Assembly: GCF_017487405.1 (NCBI RefSeq)
Contig: NZ_CP062222.1
Coordinates: 2,589,001-2,653,000 of the forward strand
Source of the DNA: Brevundimonas goettingensis
Lineage (GTDB): Bacteria; Pseudomonadota; Alphaproteobacteria; Caulobacterales; Caulobacteraceae
Length of the DNA: 64,000 nucleotides
Reading direction: 5' to 3'
Shown: one piece after another, positions 1 to 8,759 of the stretch
Layout of the letters: every line of letters begins with the position of its first letter
Numbering within the stretch: the first letter of the stretch is position 1
Made by a program: the position numbers and the translations under genes
Notes under the pieces: generated by a model
The model's database searches: none
What the model was told of the DNA's origin: nothing
Seen by the model: only the letters and a program-made list of their open reading frames with translations

Positions 1-1100
1 GCTTCGACGGTGTCGACGACGACCTTTTCCAGGGTCGAGGCGAACTGATCCAGCTCGGCGTTGCCGTCCAGTTTGGCGCGGTGCTTGAAGCCCTGCGTCC
101 AGGCGAAGATCGAGGCGATCGAGTTGGTCGAGGTGGCTTCGCCCTTCTGGTGCTGGCGGTAGTGGCGGGTCACGGTGCCGTGGGCGGCTTCCGTTTCCAG
201 CACCTTGCCGTCCGGCGTCATCAGGACCGAGGTCATCAGGCCCAACGAGCCGAAGCCTTGGGCGACGACGTCCGACTGCACGTCGCCGTCGTAGTTCTTG
301 CACGCCCAGACGAAGCCGCCCGACCACTTGATCGCGGCCGCGACCATGTCGTCGATCAGACGGTGTTCGTAGGTCAGGCCGGCGGCCTTGAACTTGTCGG
401 CGTATTCGGCGTCGAAGACTTCCTGGAAGATGTCCTTGAAGCGGCCGTCATAGGCTTTCAGGATCGTGTTCTTGGTCGACAGATAGACCGGGTAGTTGCG
501 CTTCAGGCCATAGCCGAACGAGGCGTGGGCGAAGTCGCGGATCGAGTCGTCGAGGTTGTACATGCCCATGGCGACGCCGGCGCCCGGGGCCTTGAACACT
601 TCGTGCTCGATGACCGTGCCGTCTTCACCGACGAACTTCATGGTCAGGACGCCCTTGCCGGGCATCAGGAAGTCGGTGGCCTTGTACTGGTCGCCGAAGG
701 CGTGACGGCCGACGACGATCGGCTGGGTCCAGCCCGGGACCAGACGCGGCACGTTCGAGCAGATGATCGGCTCGCGGAAGACGACGCCGCCCAGGATGTT
801 GCGGATGGTGCCGTTCGGCGATTTCCACATCTTCTTCAGGCCGAATTCCTTCACCCGGGCTTCATCGGGGGTGATGGTGGCGCACTTCACGCCGACGCCG
901 TGCTTCTGGATGGCGTGGGCCGCGTCGATCGTCACCTGGTCGTCGGTGGCGTCGCGGTTCTCCATGCCCAGGTCGTAGTAGTCCAGGTCGACGTCGACGA
1001 ACGGGAAGACCAGCTTGTCCTTGATCCATTGCCAGATGATGCGGGTCATTTCGTCGCCGTCGATATCGACGATGGGGTTTGCGACCTTGATCTTGGCCAT
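1..1100 (-). CDS. icd: NADP-dependent isocitrate dehydrogenase, C-terminus cut by window edge
   Basis: Oxidative decarboxylation of isocitrate to 2-oxoglutarate in the cytosolic TCA cycle. The minus-strand frame opens at the ATG at 1100 and reads [20 protein letters not shown], the typical start of the homodimeric eukaryote-like/alphaproteobacterial IDH. It continues with the family signatures [34 protein letters not shown] and [12 protein letters not shown]. About 366 codons are visible against roughly 405 in the family, so only the C-terminal tail lies outside the window. I chose the start because the family begins at this MAKIKV motif. Function is by strong family resemblance. Confidence 0.97.
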   Translation of the reverse strand, partial: MAKIKVANPIVDIDGDEMTRIIWQWIKDKLVFPFVDVDLDYYDLGMENRDATDDQVTIDAAHAIQKHGVGVKCATITPDEARVKEFGLKKMWKSPNGTIRNILGGVVFREPIICSNVPRLVPGWTQPIVVGRHAFGDQYKATDFLMPGKGVLTMKFVGEDGTVIEHEVFKAPGAGVAMGMYNLDDSIRDFAHASFGYGLKRNYPVYLSTKNTILKAYDGRFKDIFQEVFDAEYADKFKAAGLTYEHRLIDDMVAAAIKWSGGFVWACKNYDGDVQSDVVAQGFGSLGLMTSVLMTPDGKVLETEAAHGTVTRHYRQHQKGEATSTNSIASIFAWTQGFKHRAKLDGNAELDQFASTLEKVVVDTVE

Positions 1101-1304
1101 GCGGAGCGCCTCTGACGTTTGGGAAGGAGAACAGGTTGGCGGCGGTATAGCCACCTCAGGCCCATGGCGCAAAGGGGGCACGCAAAGGGGCGCTTGCCAC
1201 CGGTTAACCCTGCCCCGAAAAAGTCGCCCACGGCAGAGCTGAACCGGGGTCGTTCGGACGGCTTACCTCTGGCGGAAGGGCGTCATGACTCATCGAGGGG
1301 CAGA

Positions 1305-1439
1305 GTGAGCCAGGAAGCCGAAAGACTGACCGAACAATGGATCCTGACGTTTCTGGAGGCGCCGCCGCTGGTGGACGTGGAACTGATGCGAATGGTGCTC
1401 GCTGAGCATGAGGCCCGAGCCGAGGAGGACCCGCCATGA
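1305..1439 (+). CDS. Small hypothetical protein (44 aa) coupled to DUF2945 gene
   Basis: A short GTG-started frame (VSQEAERLTEQWILTF...) preceded by a GAGGGG ribosome-binding site about 3 to 9 bases upstream. It ends in an ATGA overlap with the next gene, so the two are probably translationally coupled. The product is acidic with two predicted amphipathic stretches and no signal peptide. A longer in-frame upstream extension to 1119 exists but has poor protein character. I do not recognise a family. Reality is inferred from the SD, the 4-base overlap and the sensible composition. Confidence 0.55.
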   Translation: MSQEAERLTEQWILTFLEAPPLVDVELMRMVLAEHEARAEEDPP

Positions 1440-1648
1440 CCGAAAAGAGCTTCAAGGCCGGCGACACGGTCAAATGGGACCACAGCCAGGGCACGACCAC
1501 CGGCAAGGTCGTCCGCAAACTGACCAAGCCGACGGCGATCAAAGCGCATAAGGTTGCGGCCTCGAAGGAGAACCCCGAGTATCTGGTCGAGAGCGGCAAG
1601 ACCGGCGCCCTCGCCGCACACAAACCGTCGGAACTGCGCAAGGCCTGA
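1436..1648 (+). CDS. HVA1/DUF2945 Tudor-like small protein
   Basis: A 70-residue protein reading GDTVKWDHSQGTTTGKVVRK and ending in HKPSELRKA. This matches the hypervirulence-associated (HVA1, DUF2945) small Tudor-like beta-barrel family: a hydrophilic 'VxWxxxxGxxxGxV' core, then a segment describing a value stored in the cell ('YLVESxKTGxxAxHKxSxLxK'). No enzymatic function is known for the family. Its ATG overlaps the TGA of the 44-residue upstream gene, so the two form a small operon. Cytosolic, no signal peptide. Confidence 0.85.
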   Translation: MTEKSFKAGDTVKWDHSQGTTTGKVVRKLTKPTAIKAHKVAASKENPEYLVESGKTGALAAHKPSELRKA

Positions 1649-1675
1649 CCGGCCGCGTTATTGGGGGGAAGACCA

Positions 1676-2815
1676 ATGCGGAAACTGTCGATGGGGGTCG
1701 CTGCTGCGTTCGCCCTCGCCGCCTGTAGCGGAGAGAATTCTTCGGCCGCGCCCGGCAAGACCGCCAAAGGCGAGGCCGCTGCGGCGGGTCCCGCGTTGAC
1801 GTCCGAGAGCAAGACCTTCCGCGACTGGTACGCTGTCTGCGACAACGGCAATCTGTGCGCGGCCTATAGCGGCGGATCGACCGGATGGATTCTCATCCAG
1901 ATGGACGCGGGGCCGGCGGCTAGCCCCACCGTTCGCGTCGGCATGTGGCCCGACGGGGGTGATGAACTGAAGACCCCGATCAGTGTGGTCATCGACGGCA
2001 AAAGCTACCCGACCTCTGTTGGGCCGGAGGACACCTCCAGCGCCAGACTCTCGGGTGGGGACGCCCATGTCGTCATCGCCCAACTGGCGGCGGGACACGC
2101 GGCCAGCCTGTCGTCGGACGGACAGACGGTCGAGATTCCCGTCGCGGGCGTCTCGGCGTCCCTGCTCTGGTTCGACGAGCGGCAAGGAAGACTGGACACC
2201 ACCACCGCCCTGATCCGCAAGGGAACGAAGCCGGCCTCGACCGTGCCGGCAGCGCCGGAGGTTCCCCACATCGTCCCCGCGCCCGCCGTAAGCCAGACCG
2301 GCTTCGACGCGCCGCTTGATCCGATGAACACCGACGACGACACGCACCACGCCGTGCCGTCTGCCGCCCTTGAGGCCTTGCCGGCCGTCAAACAGTGCCG
2401 CGCCGACACGGACTTCAACGCATATCTACAGAAGGCGGTCACCGCCTCGCGGCTGAACGCCACCACCGAACTGTGGGGCATCCCCTGCGACAGCGGTGCC
2501 TATAACGTCAGCTACGCCTACTATCTGACCGGTCCCGGCGGAACGAACCCGCGGGTCGTCAACTTCCCGGGCAGCGACGGCCCGACGACGCCGACCGGCG
2601 CGGACGGCGACAACGGCTGGCTGGTCAATCCGGCCTATGACCCCGCGACCCGCACCTTGACGGCCTTCGCCAAGGCGCGGGGCTTGGGCGACTGCGGCGT
2701 GGCGCAGACCTGGACGTGGACGGGCCAGGCCTTCGTCCTGAACCGCGAACAGGTGATGTCGGACTGCTGGGGCATGGTCTCCGACTTCTGGCCGACGACC
2801 TACCGAAGCCGATGA
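1676..2815 (+). CDS. DUF1176-domain lipoprotein
   Basis: A 379-residue envelope protein. The ATG at 1676 follows a GGGGGGAAG ribosome-binding site. The N-terminus MRKLSMGVAAAFALAACSG is a lipoprotein signal with lipobox LAAC, so the mature protein is probably lipid-anchored. The FRDWYAVCDNGNLCAAYSGG region is characteristic of DUF1176, a proteobacterial family of unknown function with paired cysteines. Further cysteines (VKQCRAD, GIPCDSG, GDCGVAQ, SDCWG) suggest disulfides and a periplasmic location. Its stop codon overlaps the start of the next gene (ATGA), which suggests coupled expression with the flavoprotein. Confidence 0.85.
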   Translation: MRKLSMGVAAAFALAACSGENSSAAPGKTAKGEAAAAGPALTSESKTFRDWYAVCDNGNLCAAYSGGSTGWILIQMDAGPAASPTVRVGMWPDGGDELKTPISVVIDGKSYPTSVGPEDTSSARLSGGDAHVVIAQLAAGHAASLSSDGQTVEIPVAGVSASLLWFDERQGRLDTTTALIRKGTKPASTVPAAPEVPHIVPAPAVSQTGFDAPLDPMNTDDDTHHAVPSAALEALPAVKQCRADTDFNAYLQKAVTASRLNATTELWGIPCDSGAYNVSYAYYLTGPGGTNPRVVNFPGSDGPTTPTGADGDNGWLVNPAYDPATRTLTAFAKARGLGDCGVAQTWTWTGQAFVLNREQVMSDCWGMVSDFWPTTYRSR

Positions 2816-3738
2816 CAGCGCCCGCCCCTTTCCCGAAGGATGGCCCCGAAGTTCTGGTCATCGGCGCCGGTCCGGCGGGCCTGACCGCGGCGACCTATCT
2901 GGGGCGGTTCCTGCGCCGGGTGTTGGTCGCGGACGCGGGCCAGCCGCGCGCCTGCTGGATCCCGGTCAGCCATAATATGCCGGGTTTCCCGGCCGGGATC
3001 ACCGGGGCCGCCATCCTGAGCCGGATGCGCGAACAGGCCGAGGAATACGGCGCGGTCGTCGAGCCCGGAGCAGTGGAAGCCCTGACGGCGGTCGAGGGCG
3101 GCTTCCTCGCGCGGCTGAACGGACGCGTCATCCCCGTCCGGGCCGTGCTTCTGGCCACCGGCGTCGTTGATCACCATCCGAACCTGCCGGGCGTCGAGGA
3201 TGCGGTACGTCGGTCGCTGGTCCGCATTTGCCCGATCTGCGACGGCTATGAGGCGACCGGCAAGGCGGTGGCGGTCATCGGCGACAGCGACATGGGCGTG
3301 CGCGAAGCCGCCTTCATCCGCACCTATACGGATCGCGTCACCCTGATCCACATCGACGCGGCCGAGGCCCTGACCGAGCGCGCCGCCCTGGATCGGCTCG
3401 GAATCGCCCTCGTCGAGACGCCCATCGAAGCCGTGCATCTCGAGGACGACCGGGTGACGGCCTTCAGCTTCGGCGGAAAGCGCACCGCCTTCGACCTCGT
3501 CTATTCGGCGCTTGGGACCTCGGCGAACGCCTCGCTGGCCGAAGGCGTTGAGGCTCTGACCGGCGACGACGGCCGCCTCGTCGTCGACAGCCATCAGCTC
3601 ACGACCGTCCCGGGCCTCTACGCCGCCGGCGACGTGGTGCGCGGCCTCAATCAGATCGCGGTGGCCACGGCGGAAGCGGCCGTTGCCGCCACCGCCATCC
3701 ACAACGCTCTTCGCGAGGCCGACGGACTAACCGTTTAG
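2812..3738 (+). CDS. Thioredoxin-reductase-like FAD/NAD(P) oxidoreductase
   Basis: A 308-residue pyridine nucleotide-disulfide oxidoreductase. The N-terminal FAD-binding motif VLVIGAGPAGLTAATYLGRF is followed by a mid-protein ICPICDGYEATGK segment. Its CPIC dyad sits where thioredoxin reductase carries CATC, so dithiol chemistry is plausible. The second nucleotide motif is VAVIGDSDMGVREAAF, a degenerate version of the usual GGGxSA NADPH site. The C-terminal GLYAAGDVVRGLNQI is the second FAD motif. The ATG overlaps the upstream lipoprotein stop by 4 bases. It could be a true thioredoxin reductase, a ferredoxin/flavodoxin reductase, or a dedicated partner of the DUF1176 protein. The electron acceptor is unknown. 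Confidence 0.88.
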   Translation: MTAPAPFPKDGPEVLVIGAGPAGLTAATYLGRFLRRVLVADAGQPRACWIPVSHNMPGFPAGITGAAILSRMREQAEEYGAVVEPGAVEALTAVEGGFLARLNGRVIPVRAVLLATGVVDHHPNLPGVEDAVRRSLVRICPICDGYEATGKAVAVIGDSDMGVREAAFIRTYTDRVTLIHIDAAEALTERAALDRLGIALVETPIEAVHLEDDRVTAFSFGGKRTAFDLVYSALGTSANASLAEGVEALTGDDGRLVVDSHQLTTVPGLYAAGDVVRGLNQIAVATAEAAVAATAIHNALREADGLTV

Positions 3739-3741
3739 AGA

Positions 3742-5589
3742 TCAGGCCTGTTTCGACTTCACCCAGTCGGCGACCACCGTCTGAAGCACGGCGATCGGCA
3801 CGCCGCCGACACCCAGGGCCGTGTCGTGGAAGCCCTTGATGTCGAACTTGTCGCCCAAGGTCGTCTTGGCGTCCTCGCGCAGCCGCACCCATTCGGTATG
3901 GCCGATCTTGTAGCTGCAGGCCTGACCCGGCCAGACGCAGTAGCGCTCGACCTCCGACGCGATGGCGCTTTCCTCGTCCCCGCCGGTGTCGACCATGTAG
4001 CGGATGGCCTGTTCGCGGCTCCACTTCTTGTGGTGCAGGCCGGTGTCGGCGACCAGACGCGAGGCGCGGAAGAGCAGGCTCTGCAGATAGCCCAGCTCGC
4101 CGAACGGGTCGTTGGCATAGACCCCCATCTCGTCGGCCAGCTGTTCCGAATACAGGGCCCAGCCCTCGCCGTGGGCCGAGAAGAACAGGGCCTTGGAGAT
4201 TAGCGGCAGGGCGGTATTCTCGACCGCCAGCGTGCCCTGCAGATGGTGGCCCGGAATGGCCTCGTGATAGGTCAGGGTCGGCAGGGTGTATTTCGGCCAT
4301 TCCGCTGTGTCGCGCAGGTTGATGTAGTAGGCGCCGGGGCGCGACCCATCCAGCGACGGCGACACCGCATAGCCGCCGGGCGCGCCCGCCTCGATGGCCA
4401 CGGGCACGCGCCGCACCTCGACATCGGCCTTGGGCAGGCGTCCGAAATACTCCGGCAGCCGCGCCTTCATGGCGACGATCTGGGCGTTCAGGTCAGTCAG
4501 GACCTGGGCCTTGCCGGCGTCGGTGTTCGGATAGAGGTGCTTCGGGTCCTTGCCGAGCGCGGCCATGCGCTGGCCGACCGTGCCCTCGGTCAGACCCTGC
4601 GCCTTCAGGATGGCGTCCATGCGCGACAGGATATCCTTGGACTGCTCCAGCCCCATCTCGTGGATGGCGTCGGGGGTCAGGTCCGTGGTGGTCATCAGCT
4701 TCAGGGCGGCGGCGTAATAGGCCGGGCCGTCGGGCAGACCCCAGATGCCGGCGTCCGACTTCGCCTTGGGCAGCAGTTCGTTCATCAGGGCGATCTGGCG
4801 GTCGAGCGCCGGATAGACCTGCTGCTCCACCAGAGCGGCGGCGCGGGCGTCCCAGTCGCCGGCCAGACCCTTTTCCTTCGCCCGGCGCGACAGGCTGGTC
4901 GTCAGACCCGCCTCCTCGGGCCTGGCCGAACGCAGAGCCGTCATCTGGACCAGGGCCTTGCGGATGATGAAGTCGGGCGGGATCACCCCCTTGGCGGCGT
5001 CGGCGCGGCTGGAGGCCGTTTCCTGATCCATGGTCGTGGCCATGGCCGACAGTCGCGACAGATAGGCCTCGGCGTCGGCCGTCGTCTCGATCGAATGCTG
5101 GGTGTCGAGGAAGTCCGGCGCGAACTGATAGGTCCCGGTCAGCTGGCTGATCGTATAGGGCTGGATCGGATAGGCCGAGGCGTCGACGAAGCCGAAATCG
5201 CCGTAGCCGAAGCCCTTTGCCGTATCGAGGGTCTCGGCCTGAAACTTCACGACGCCGAAGCTGGCGGCGCTCTGGCCGGTCAGCTTCGAGGCGTCGATGG
5301 CGCGGATTTTGGCTACCCAGCCGTCATTGCGGGCGATGGCGGCGGTGCGGCCCTCGACGCCCTTGGGCGAGAACTGGCCCTTGAGCGCGGCGCGGGCGCC
5401 GGTGTCGAGACCCAGGTTCGAGGCGAGGGCCGGATTGACGTCCACCGAGGTCTCGCCGATCTCCGCCACCAAGGCGTCGGCGGCTGGGGACGGCGAGCCC
5501 TCTGCGGCGCATGCCCCAAGCGATCCGACCAAGGGCGCGAAGGCCCCGGCGGCGACGGCGGTCTGGAGCAGGCGGCGGCGGTCGATCAT
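3742..5589 (-). CDS. DUF885 family protein, Tat lipoprotein, copy 1
   Basis: A 615-residue exported DUF885 protein. The chosen ATG gives MIDRRRLLQTAVAAGAFAPL with a twin-arginine motif and a following LGAC lipobox, so a Tat-exported lipoprotein is likely. A longer upstream reading (to 5643) lacks protein character. The C-terminal half carries TYHEAIPGHHLQ, a gluzincin-like HExxH site, plus EGWALYSEQLADEMGVY and WSREQAIRYMVDT. These are conserved in all three tandem copies here. DUF885 proteins are predicted metallopeptidases, but the substrate is unknown. It ends 3 bases from the convergent flavoprotein gene. Confidence 0.9.
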   Translation of the reverse strand: MIDRRRLLQTAVAAGAFAPLVGSLGACAAEGSPSPAADALVAEIGETSVDVNPALASNLGLDTGARAALKGQFSPKGVEGRTAAIARNDGWVAKIRAIDASKLTGQSAASFGVVKFQAETLDTAKGFGYGDFGFVDASAYPIQPYTISQLTGTYQFAPDFLDTQHSIETTADAEAYLSRLSAMATTMDQETASSRADAAKGVIPPDFIIRKALVQMTALRSARPEEAGLTTSLSRRAKEKGLAGDWDARAAALVEQQVYPALDRQIALMNELLPKAKSDAGIWGLPDGPAYYAAALKLMTTTDLTPDAIHEMGLEQSKDILSRMDAILKAQGLTEGTVGQRMAALGKDPKHLYPNTDAGKAQVLTDLNAQIVAMKARLPEYFGRLPKADVEVRRVPVAIEAGAPGGYAVSPSLDGSRPGAYYINLRDTAEWPKYTLPTLTYHEAIPGHHLQGTLAVENTALPLISKALFFSAHGEGWALYSEQLADEMGVYANDPFGELGYLQSLLFRASRLVADTGLHHKKWSREQAIRYMVDTGGDEESAIASEVERYCVWPGQACSYKIGHTEWVRLREDAKTTLGDKFDIKGFHDTALGVGGVPIAVLQTVVADWVKSKQA

Positions 5590-5670
5590 GGGGCGTCTCC
5601 GTTCAGGGAGGCGCATTGGCCCCCAAGCCGGGACCCTTCGCAAGACGGCCGCTGCGATTTTCCCGTTTGA

Positions 5671-5814
5671 TCAGCGGACGGGAAAGGCCCGGACCGGACG
5701 CGATGCACGGGGCCTCGCCACGGCACGGTCCTGTCGTGCGCTGGCGATCAGGTCGCCGAGGACGGAAACCCATCCCCATACAGGCTCCTTATGCGTGCGG
5801 TACATCTCTTCCAT
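5671..5814 (-). CDS. Small protein (47 aa) with strong SD, divergent from lysR
   Basis: An unlisted short frame begins MEEMYRTHKEPVWGWVSVLG, continues DLIASARQDRAVARP and ends RPVRAFPVR. It has an AGGAGG Shine-Dalgarno 6 bases upstream of the ATG, stronger than most genes in this window. The N-terminal half is amphipathic with two tryptophans and the C-terminal half is strongly basic and proline-rich. There is no signal peptide. It lies 81 bases upstream of, and on the same strand as, DUF885 copy 1, and is divergent from lysR with an inverted repeat between. Family unknown. Coding status is inferred from the SD, composition and position. Confidence 0.7.
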   Translation of the reverse strand: MEEMYRTHKEPVWGWVSVLGDLIASARQDRAVARPRASRPVRAFPVR

Positions 5815-5829
5815 AACAGCCTCCTGCGC

Positions 5830-5850
5830 TGCGGTTTATCGAGAACCGCA
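5830..5850. promoter_or_regulatory. Inverted repeat, probable LysR operator
   Basis: TGCGGTT-N7-AACCGCA is a perfect 7-base inverted repeat. It lies between the lysR start (5913) and the divergent small gene (5814). Its T-N11-A-like spacing and position fit a LysR-type regulator site. Assignment to this LysR is inference. Confidence 0.6.
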
Positions 5851-5912
5851 ATCTGGGCTTGACGGAGAGGCGCCGCAAACCAGATGATGAAATGCCACAA
5901 CAAGGCAGGCTT

Positions 5913-6836
5913 ATGTCTGATCCCCTCGCCGGAATTCCCCTCGCCTCCATCCGCGTATTCGAGGCCGCCGCGCGGCTGAAAAGCTTCACGCGCGCCGCCG
6001 AGGAGCTGGGCATGACCCAGGCGGCGGTCAGCTGGCAGATCAAGGCGCTGGAAAGCCGGCTGGGCATGAGCCTGTTCCGCCGCCTGCCTCGCGAGGTCGC
6101 TCCAACTGAACCGGGCGAGCGGCTGTCACGCGCCGCGACCGAGGCCATGCTGCTGTTGCGCCGCGCCCTGAACGACCTGACCGACGCCGATCAGGGGGTG
6201 CTGTCGATCACCACCCTGGCCACCCTCGCCAGCCAGTGGCTGGCCCAGCGTCTGGGCGAGTTCCAGATCGCCAACCCGGGCCTGGCGGTGCGGGTGGACA
6301 CCTCATCGACGCTGATGGACCTGACGCGCGAGAACGTCGACATCGCCATCCGCTCGGGGACCGGGACCTGGCCGGGACTGGAAGCCGCGCTTCTGATGCC
6401 CAGCGTCTTCACCCCGCTGTGCACGCCCGCCCTGGCGAAGGCGCTTAATCTCGCGGCGCCCGCTGACCTAATCGCCGCCCCGCGCATCGGCGAAGAGAAG
6501 GAATGGGGCGCCTGGTTCGTCGAGGCCGGGGTCGAAGGGGTGGCCCACCCGGCCGTGCGACTGCGCGCCGACTTCCAGGCGCTGGAGGTCAATGCGGCGC
6601 TGGGCGGTCAGGGCGTGGCCCTCGCCTCCCCCATCCTCTATGCGCGCGAGATCGCCGCCGGGATGCTGATCCAGCCCTTCCCCCAGCTCGTGGAGCTGAG
6701 CCCGGGCTACTGGATCTGCTGGCCCGCCGACCGCCGACGCTCGCCCAAGATCGTTCGCTTCCGCGAATGGCTGCTTAAGGCGGCGGCGGACGACCCGTCG
6801 ATCACCGCCGCCCTTGCGGCTGTGCGACCCGGCTAG
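5913..6836 (+). CDS. LysR-family transcriptional regulator (GcvA-like)
   Basis: A 307-residue regulator with the N-terminal winged HTH (PLASIRVFEAAARLKSFTRA, then AAEELGMTQAAVSWQIK) followed by a substrate-binding domain ending PGYWICWPADRRRSPK. The sequence type is that of the GcvA/AmpR group. I chose the ATG at 5913 because AAGGCAGG precedes it and the conserved 'PLxxIRxFEAAAR' begins soon after; in-frame ATGs exist at 5859 and 5892. It lies inside the DUF885 array and its stop overlaps that of the convergent DUF885 copy 2 (shared CTAG). Likely targets are itself, the divergent small gene and perhaps the DUF885 genes. The effector is unknown. Confidence 0.92.
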   Translation: MSDPLAGIPLASIRVFEAAARLKSFTRAAEELGMTQAAVSWQIKALESRLGMSLFRRLPREVAPTEPGERLSRAATEAMLLLRRALNDLTDADQGVLSITTLATLASQWLAQRLGEFQIANPGLAVRVDTSSTLMDLTRENVDIAIRSGTGTWPGLEAALLMPSVFTPLCTPALAKALNLAAPADLIAAPRIGEEKEWGAWFVEAGVEGVAHPAVRLRADFQALEVNAALGGQGVALASPILYAREIAAGMLIQPFPQLVELSPGYWICWPADRRRSPKIVRFREWLLKAAADDPSITAALAAVRPG

Positions 6837-8671
6837 GCGGCCTTCCGGGCGGCGACCCATTCGCCGACGACAATCTTGAGCACGTCCAGCGGCATGCCGC
6901 CCGACGACAGGGCGACGTCGTGGAAGCCCTTGAGGTCGAATTTCGCGCCCAGTTGCGCCTTGGCGTCCTCGCGCAGACGCACCCACTCCGTATGGCCGAC
7001 CTTGTAGCTGGAAGCCTGACCCGGCCAGACGCAGTAGCGTTCGACCTCGGTGGTGACGCTGCTCTCCTGATCGCCCAAGGTGTCGACCATGTAGCGGATC
7101 GCCTGTTCGCGGCTCCACTTCTTGTGGTGCAGGCCGGAATCGACGACCAGACGCACCGCGCGGAACAGCAGGGACTGCAGATAGCCGAGACGCCCCCAGG
7201 CGTCGGCGTCATAGACGCCCATTTCGTCCGCCAGCTGCTCGCTGTAGAGGGCCCAGCCCTCCGAATAGGCCGAGAAGCCGATCAGCTTGCGGATGGTCGG
7301 GATGCCCTGCGCCTCGGTCGAGATCGCGATCTGCAGATGGTGGCCCGGAATCGCCTCGTGATAGGTCAGGGTCGGCAGGGTCCATTTGGGCCATTCCGCC
7401 GTGTCGCGTAGGTTGATGTAGTAGGCGCCGGGGCGCGAGCCATCCAGCGACGGCCCCTGATAATAGCCGCCCGGGGCGCCGGCCTCGATCGCCGGGGGCA
7501 CGCGGCGGATCTCCACCGAGGCCTTGGGCAGGATGCCGAAATAGTCGGGCAGGCGCGCCTGCATGGCCCGCACCTGGGCGTTCAGATCGTCCAGCAGGGT
7601 CTGTTTGCCCGCATCGGTGTTCGGATAGATGAAGCGCGGATCCTTGGCCATTTCACCCAGCCGCACCCCGACCGTGCCCTCGGTCATGCCTTCGGCCTTG
7701 AGGATGGCGTCGGCGCGGGTGCTGATCTCGGCGACCTGGGTCAAGCCCAGCTGATGCACCTCGTCCCCGGTCAGGGTGGTGGTGGTGTAGCTGCGGATAC
7801 CGAAATCATAATAGCCCTCGGCGCCGGGCAGACGCCAGCAGCCGGCGTCGTGGGTGGCGCCGGCCTTCGCGCTTTCGAACAGGGCGATCTGGGCCTTCAG
7901 GGCCGGATAGATCTTGTCGGCGACGATCGGCGTCGCGCGGCCGGCCCAGTCGCCCGCGATGGACTTGGCGCCCGCGCGGCGAACCAGCGAGGTCACCAGA
8001 CCGTTTTCGGCCGGAGCCGCCGCGATCGAGGCGTTCATCTGGGTCAGGGTGCGTTCGATGACGAAGTCGGGCGGGACGATTCCCTTGCCGAAGTCGGCCG
8101 TGACCAGCCCGGTCTCGAGGGTCAGCAGGGTCGCGAACTGCTCCAGACGCGCCAGATAGGCCTCGGCGTCCGCCTCGGTCTCGATCGAGTGCATGGTGTC
8201 GAGGAAGTCGGGGATGTCGCGATAGGCGCCGCCCAGCTGGCTGATCAGATAGGGGTTGGCCGAGCCCTGGTTGCCGAAGCGATAGCGGTCATAGCCGATC
8301 AGGCTGGTCTCGGAATCATAGAGGACGGTCGCCAGATTGACCGCGTCCATGCCGGTCAGCTTGCCGGCGTCTATGGCCTTGAGTTGGGCCACATATTTGC
8401 GGCGCATGGCCTCGTTCGCGGCAAGGTATTCGGCGGTCGGCAGGTCGAGCTTCGACTTGGCGGCGGCGTTGTCGCCCTTGTCGAGCCCGAGGTAGGTCGC
8501 AGCCGTCGGCGAGGTGGCGACCACCTCCTTGAACATGGCGTCGAAGATGGCGTTCAGCTTGGCGGCTTCGGCCGGGTCCGAGGTCACGGCCCGCGCCATG
8601 ACGGGAACGAACAGGCCCGTCAGGGTGGCCCCGGCAACGGCGGATACCAGCAGGCGGCGACGGTCGATCAT
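6833..8671 (-). CDS. DUF885 family protein, Tat-exported, copy 2
   Basis: A 612-residue paralogue of the flanking DUF885 genes. It starts MIDRRRLLVSAVAGATLTGL with a twin-arginine signal ending near MARA and no lipobox, so a soluble periplasmic form is likely. It keeps TYHEAIPGHHLQ, EGWALYSEQLADEMGVYDAD and LHHKKWSREQAIRYMVDT, and in the C-terminal 200 residues it is closer to copy 1 than to copy 3. The final CTAG is shared with the convergent lysR stop. Predicted zinc-dependent hydrolase; the HExxH site is visible, the substrate is not known. Confidence 0.9.
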   Translation of the reverse strand: MIDRRRLLVSAVAGATLTGLFVPVMARAVTSDPAEAAKLNAIFDAMFKEVVATSPTAATYLGLDKGDNAAAKSKLDLPTAEYLAANEAMRRKYVAQLKAIDAGKLTGMDAVNLATVLYDSETSLIGYDRYRFGNQGSANPYLISQLGGAYRDIPDFLDTMHSIETEADAEAYLARLEQFATLLTLETGLVTADFGKGIVPPDFVIERTLTQMNASIAAAPAENGLVTSLVRRAGAKSIAGDWAGRATPIVADKIYPALKAQIALFESAKAGATHDAGCWRLPGAEGYYDFGIRSYTTTTLTGDEVHQLGLTQVAEISTRADAILKAEGMTEGTVGVRLGEMAKDPRFIYPNTDAGKQTLLDDLNAQVRAMQARLPDYFGILPKASVEIRRVPPAIEAGAPGGYYQGPSLDGSRPGAYYINLRDTAEWPKWTLPTLTYHEAIPGHHLQIAISTEAQGIPTIRKLIGFSAYSEGWALYSEQLADEMGVYDADAWGRLGYLQSLLFRAVRLVVDSGLHHKKWSREQAIRYMVDTLGDQESSVTTEVERYCVWPGQASSYKVGHTEWVRLREDAKAQLGAKFDLKGFHDVALSSGGMPLDVLKIVVGEWVAARKAA

Positions 8672-8759
8672 CGGAAGCTCCGGAAAAGGGGTGCGTCAAT
8701 GAACGGCGACGCCGTCACAACCGCAAGTGAATTCGGGGAAAGCCCCCGCATGGTCCCGA

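Noticed and set aside
1204..1851. Minus-strand 215-residue frame opposite the DUF2945 and DUF1176 genes
   Set aside because: Shadow; the plus strand has SDs, overlaps and family motifs.
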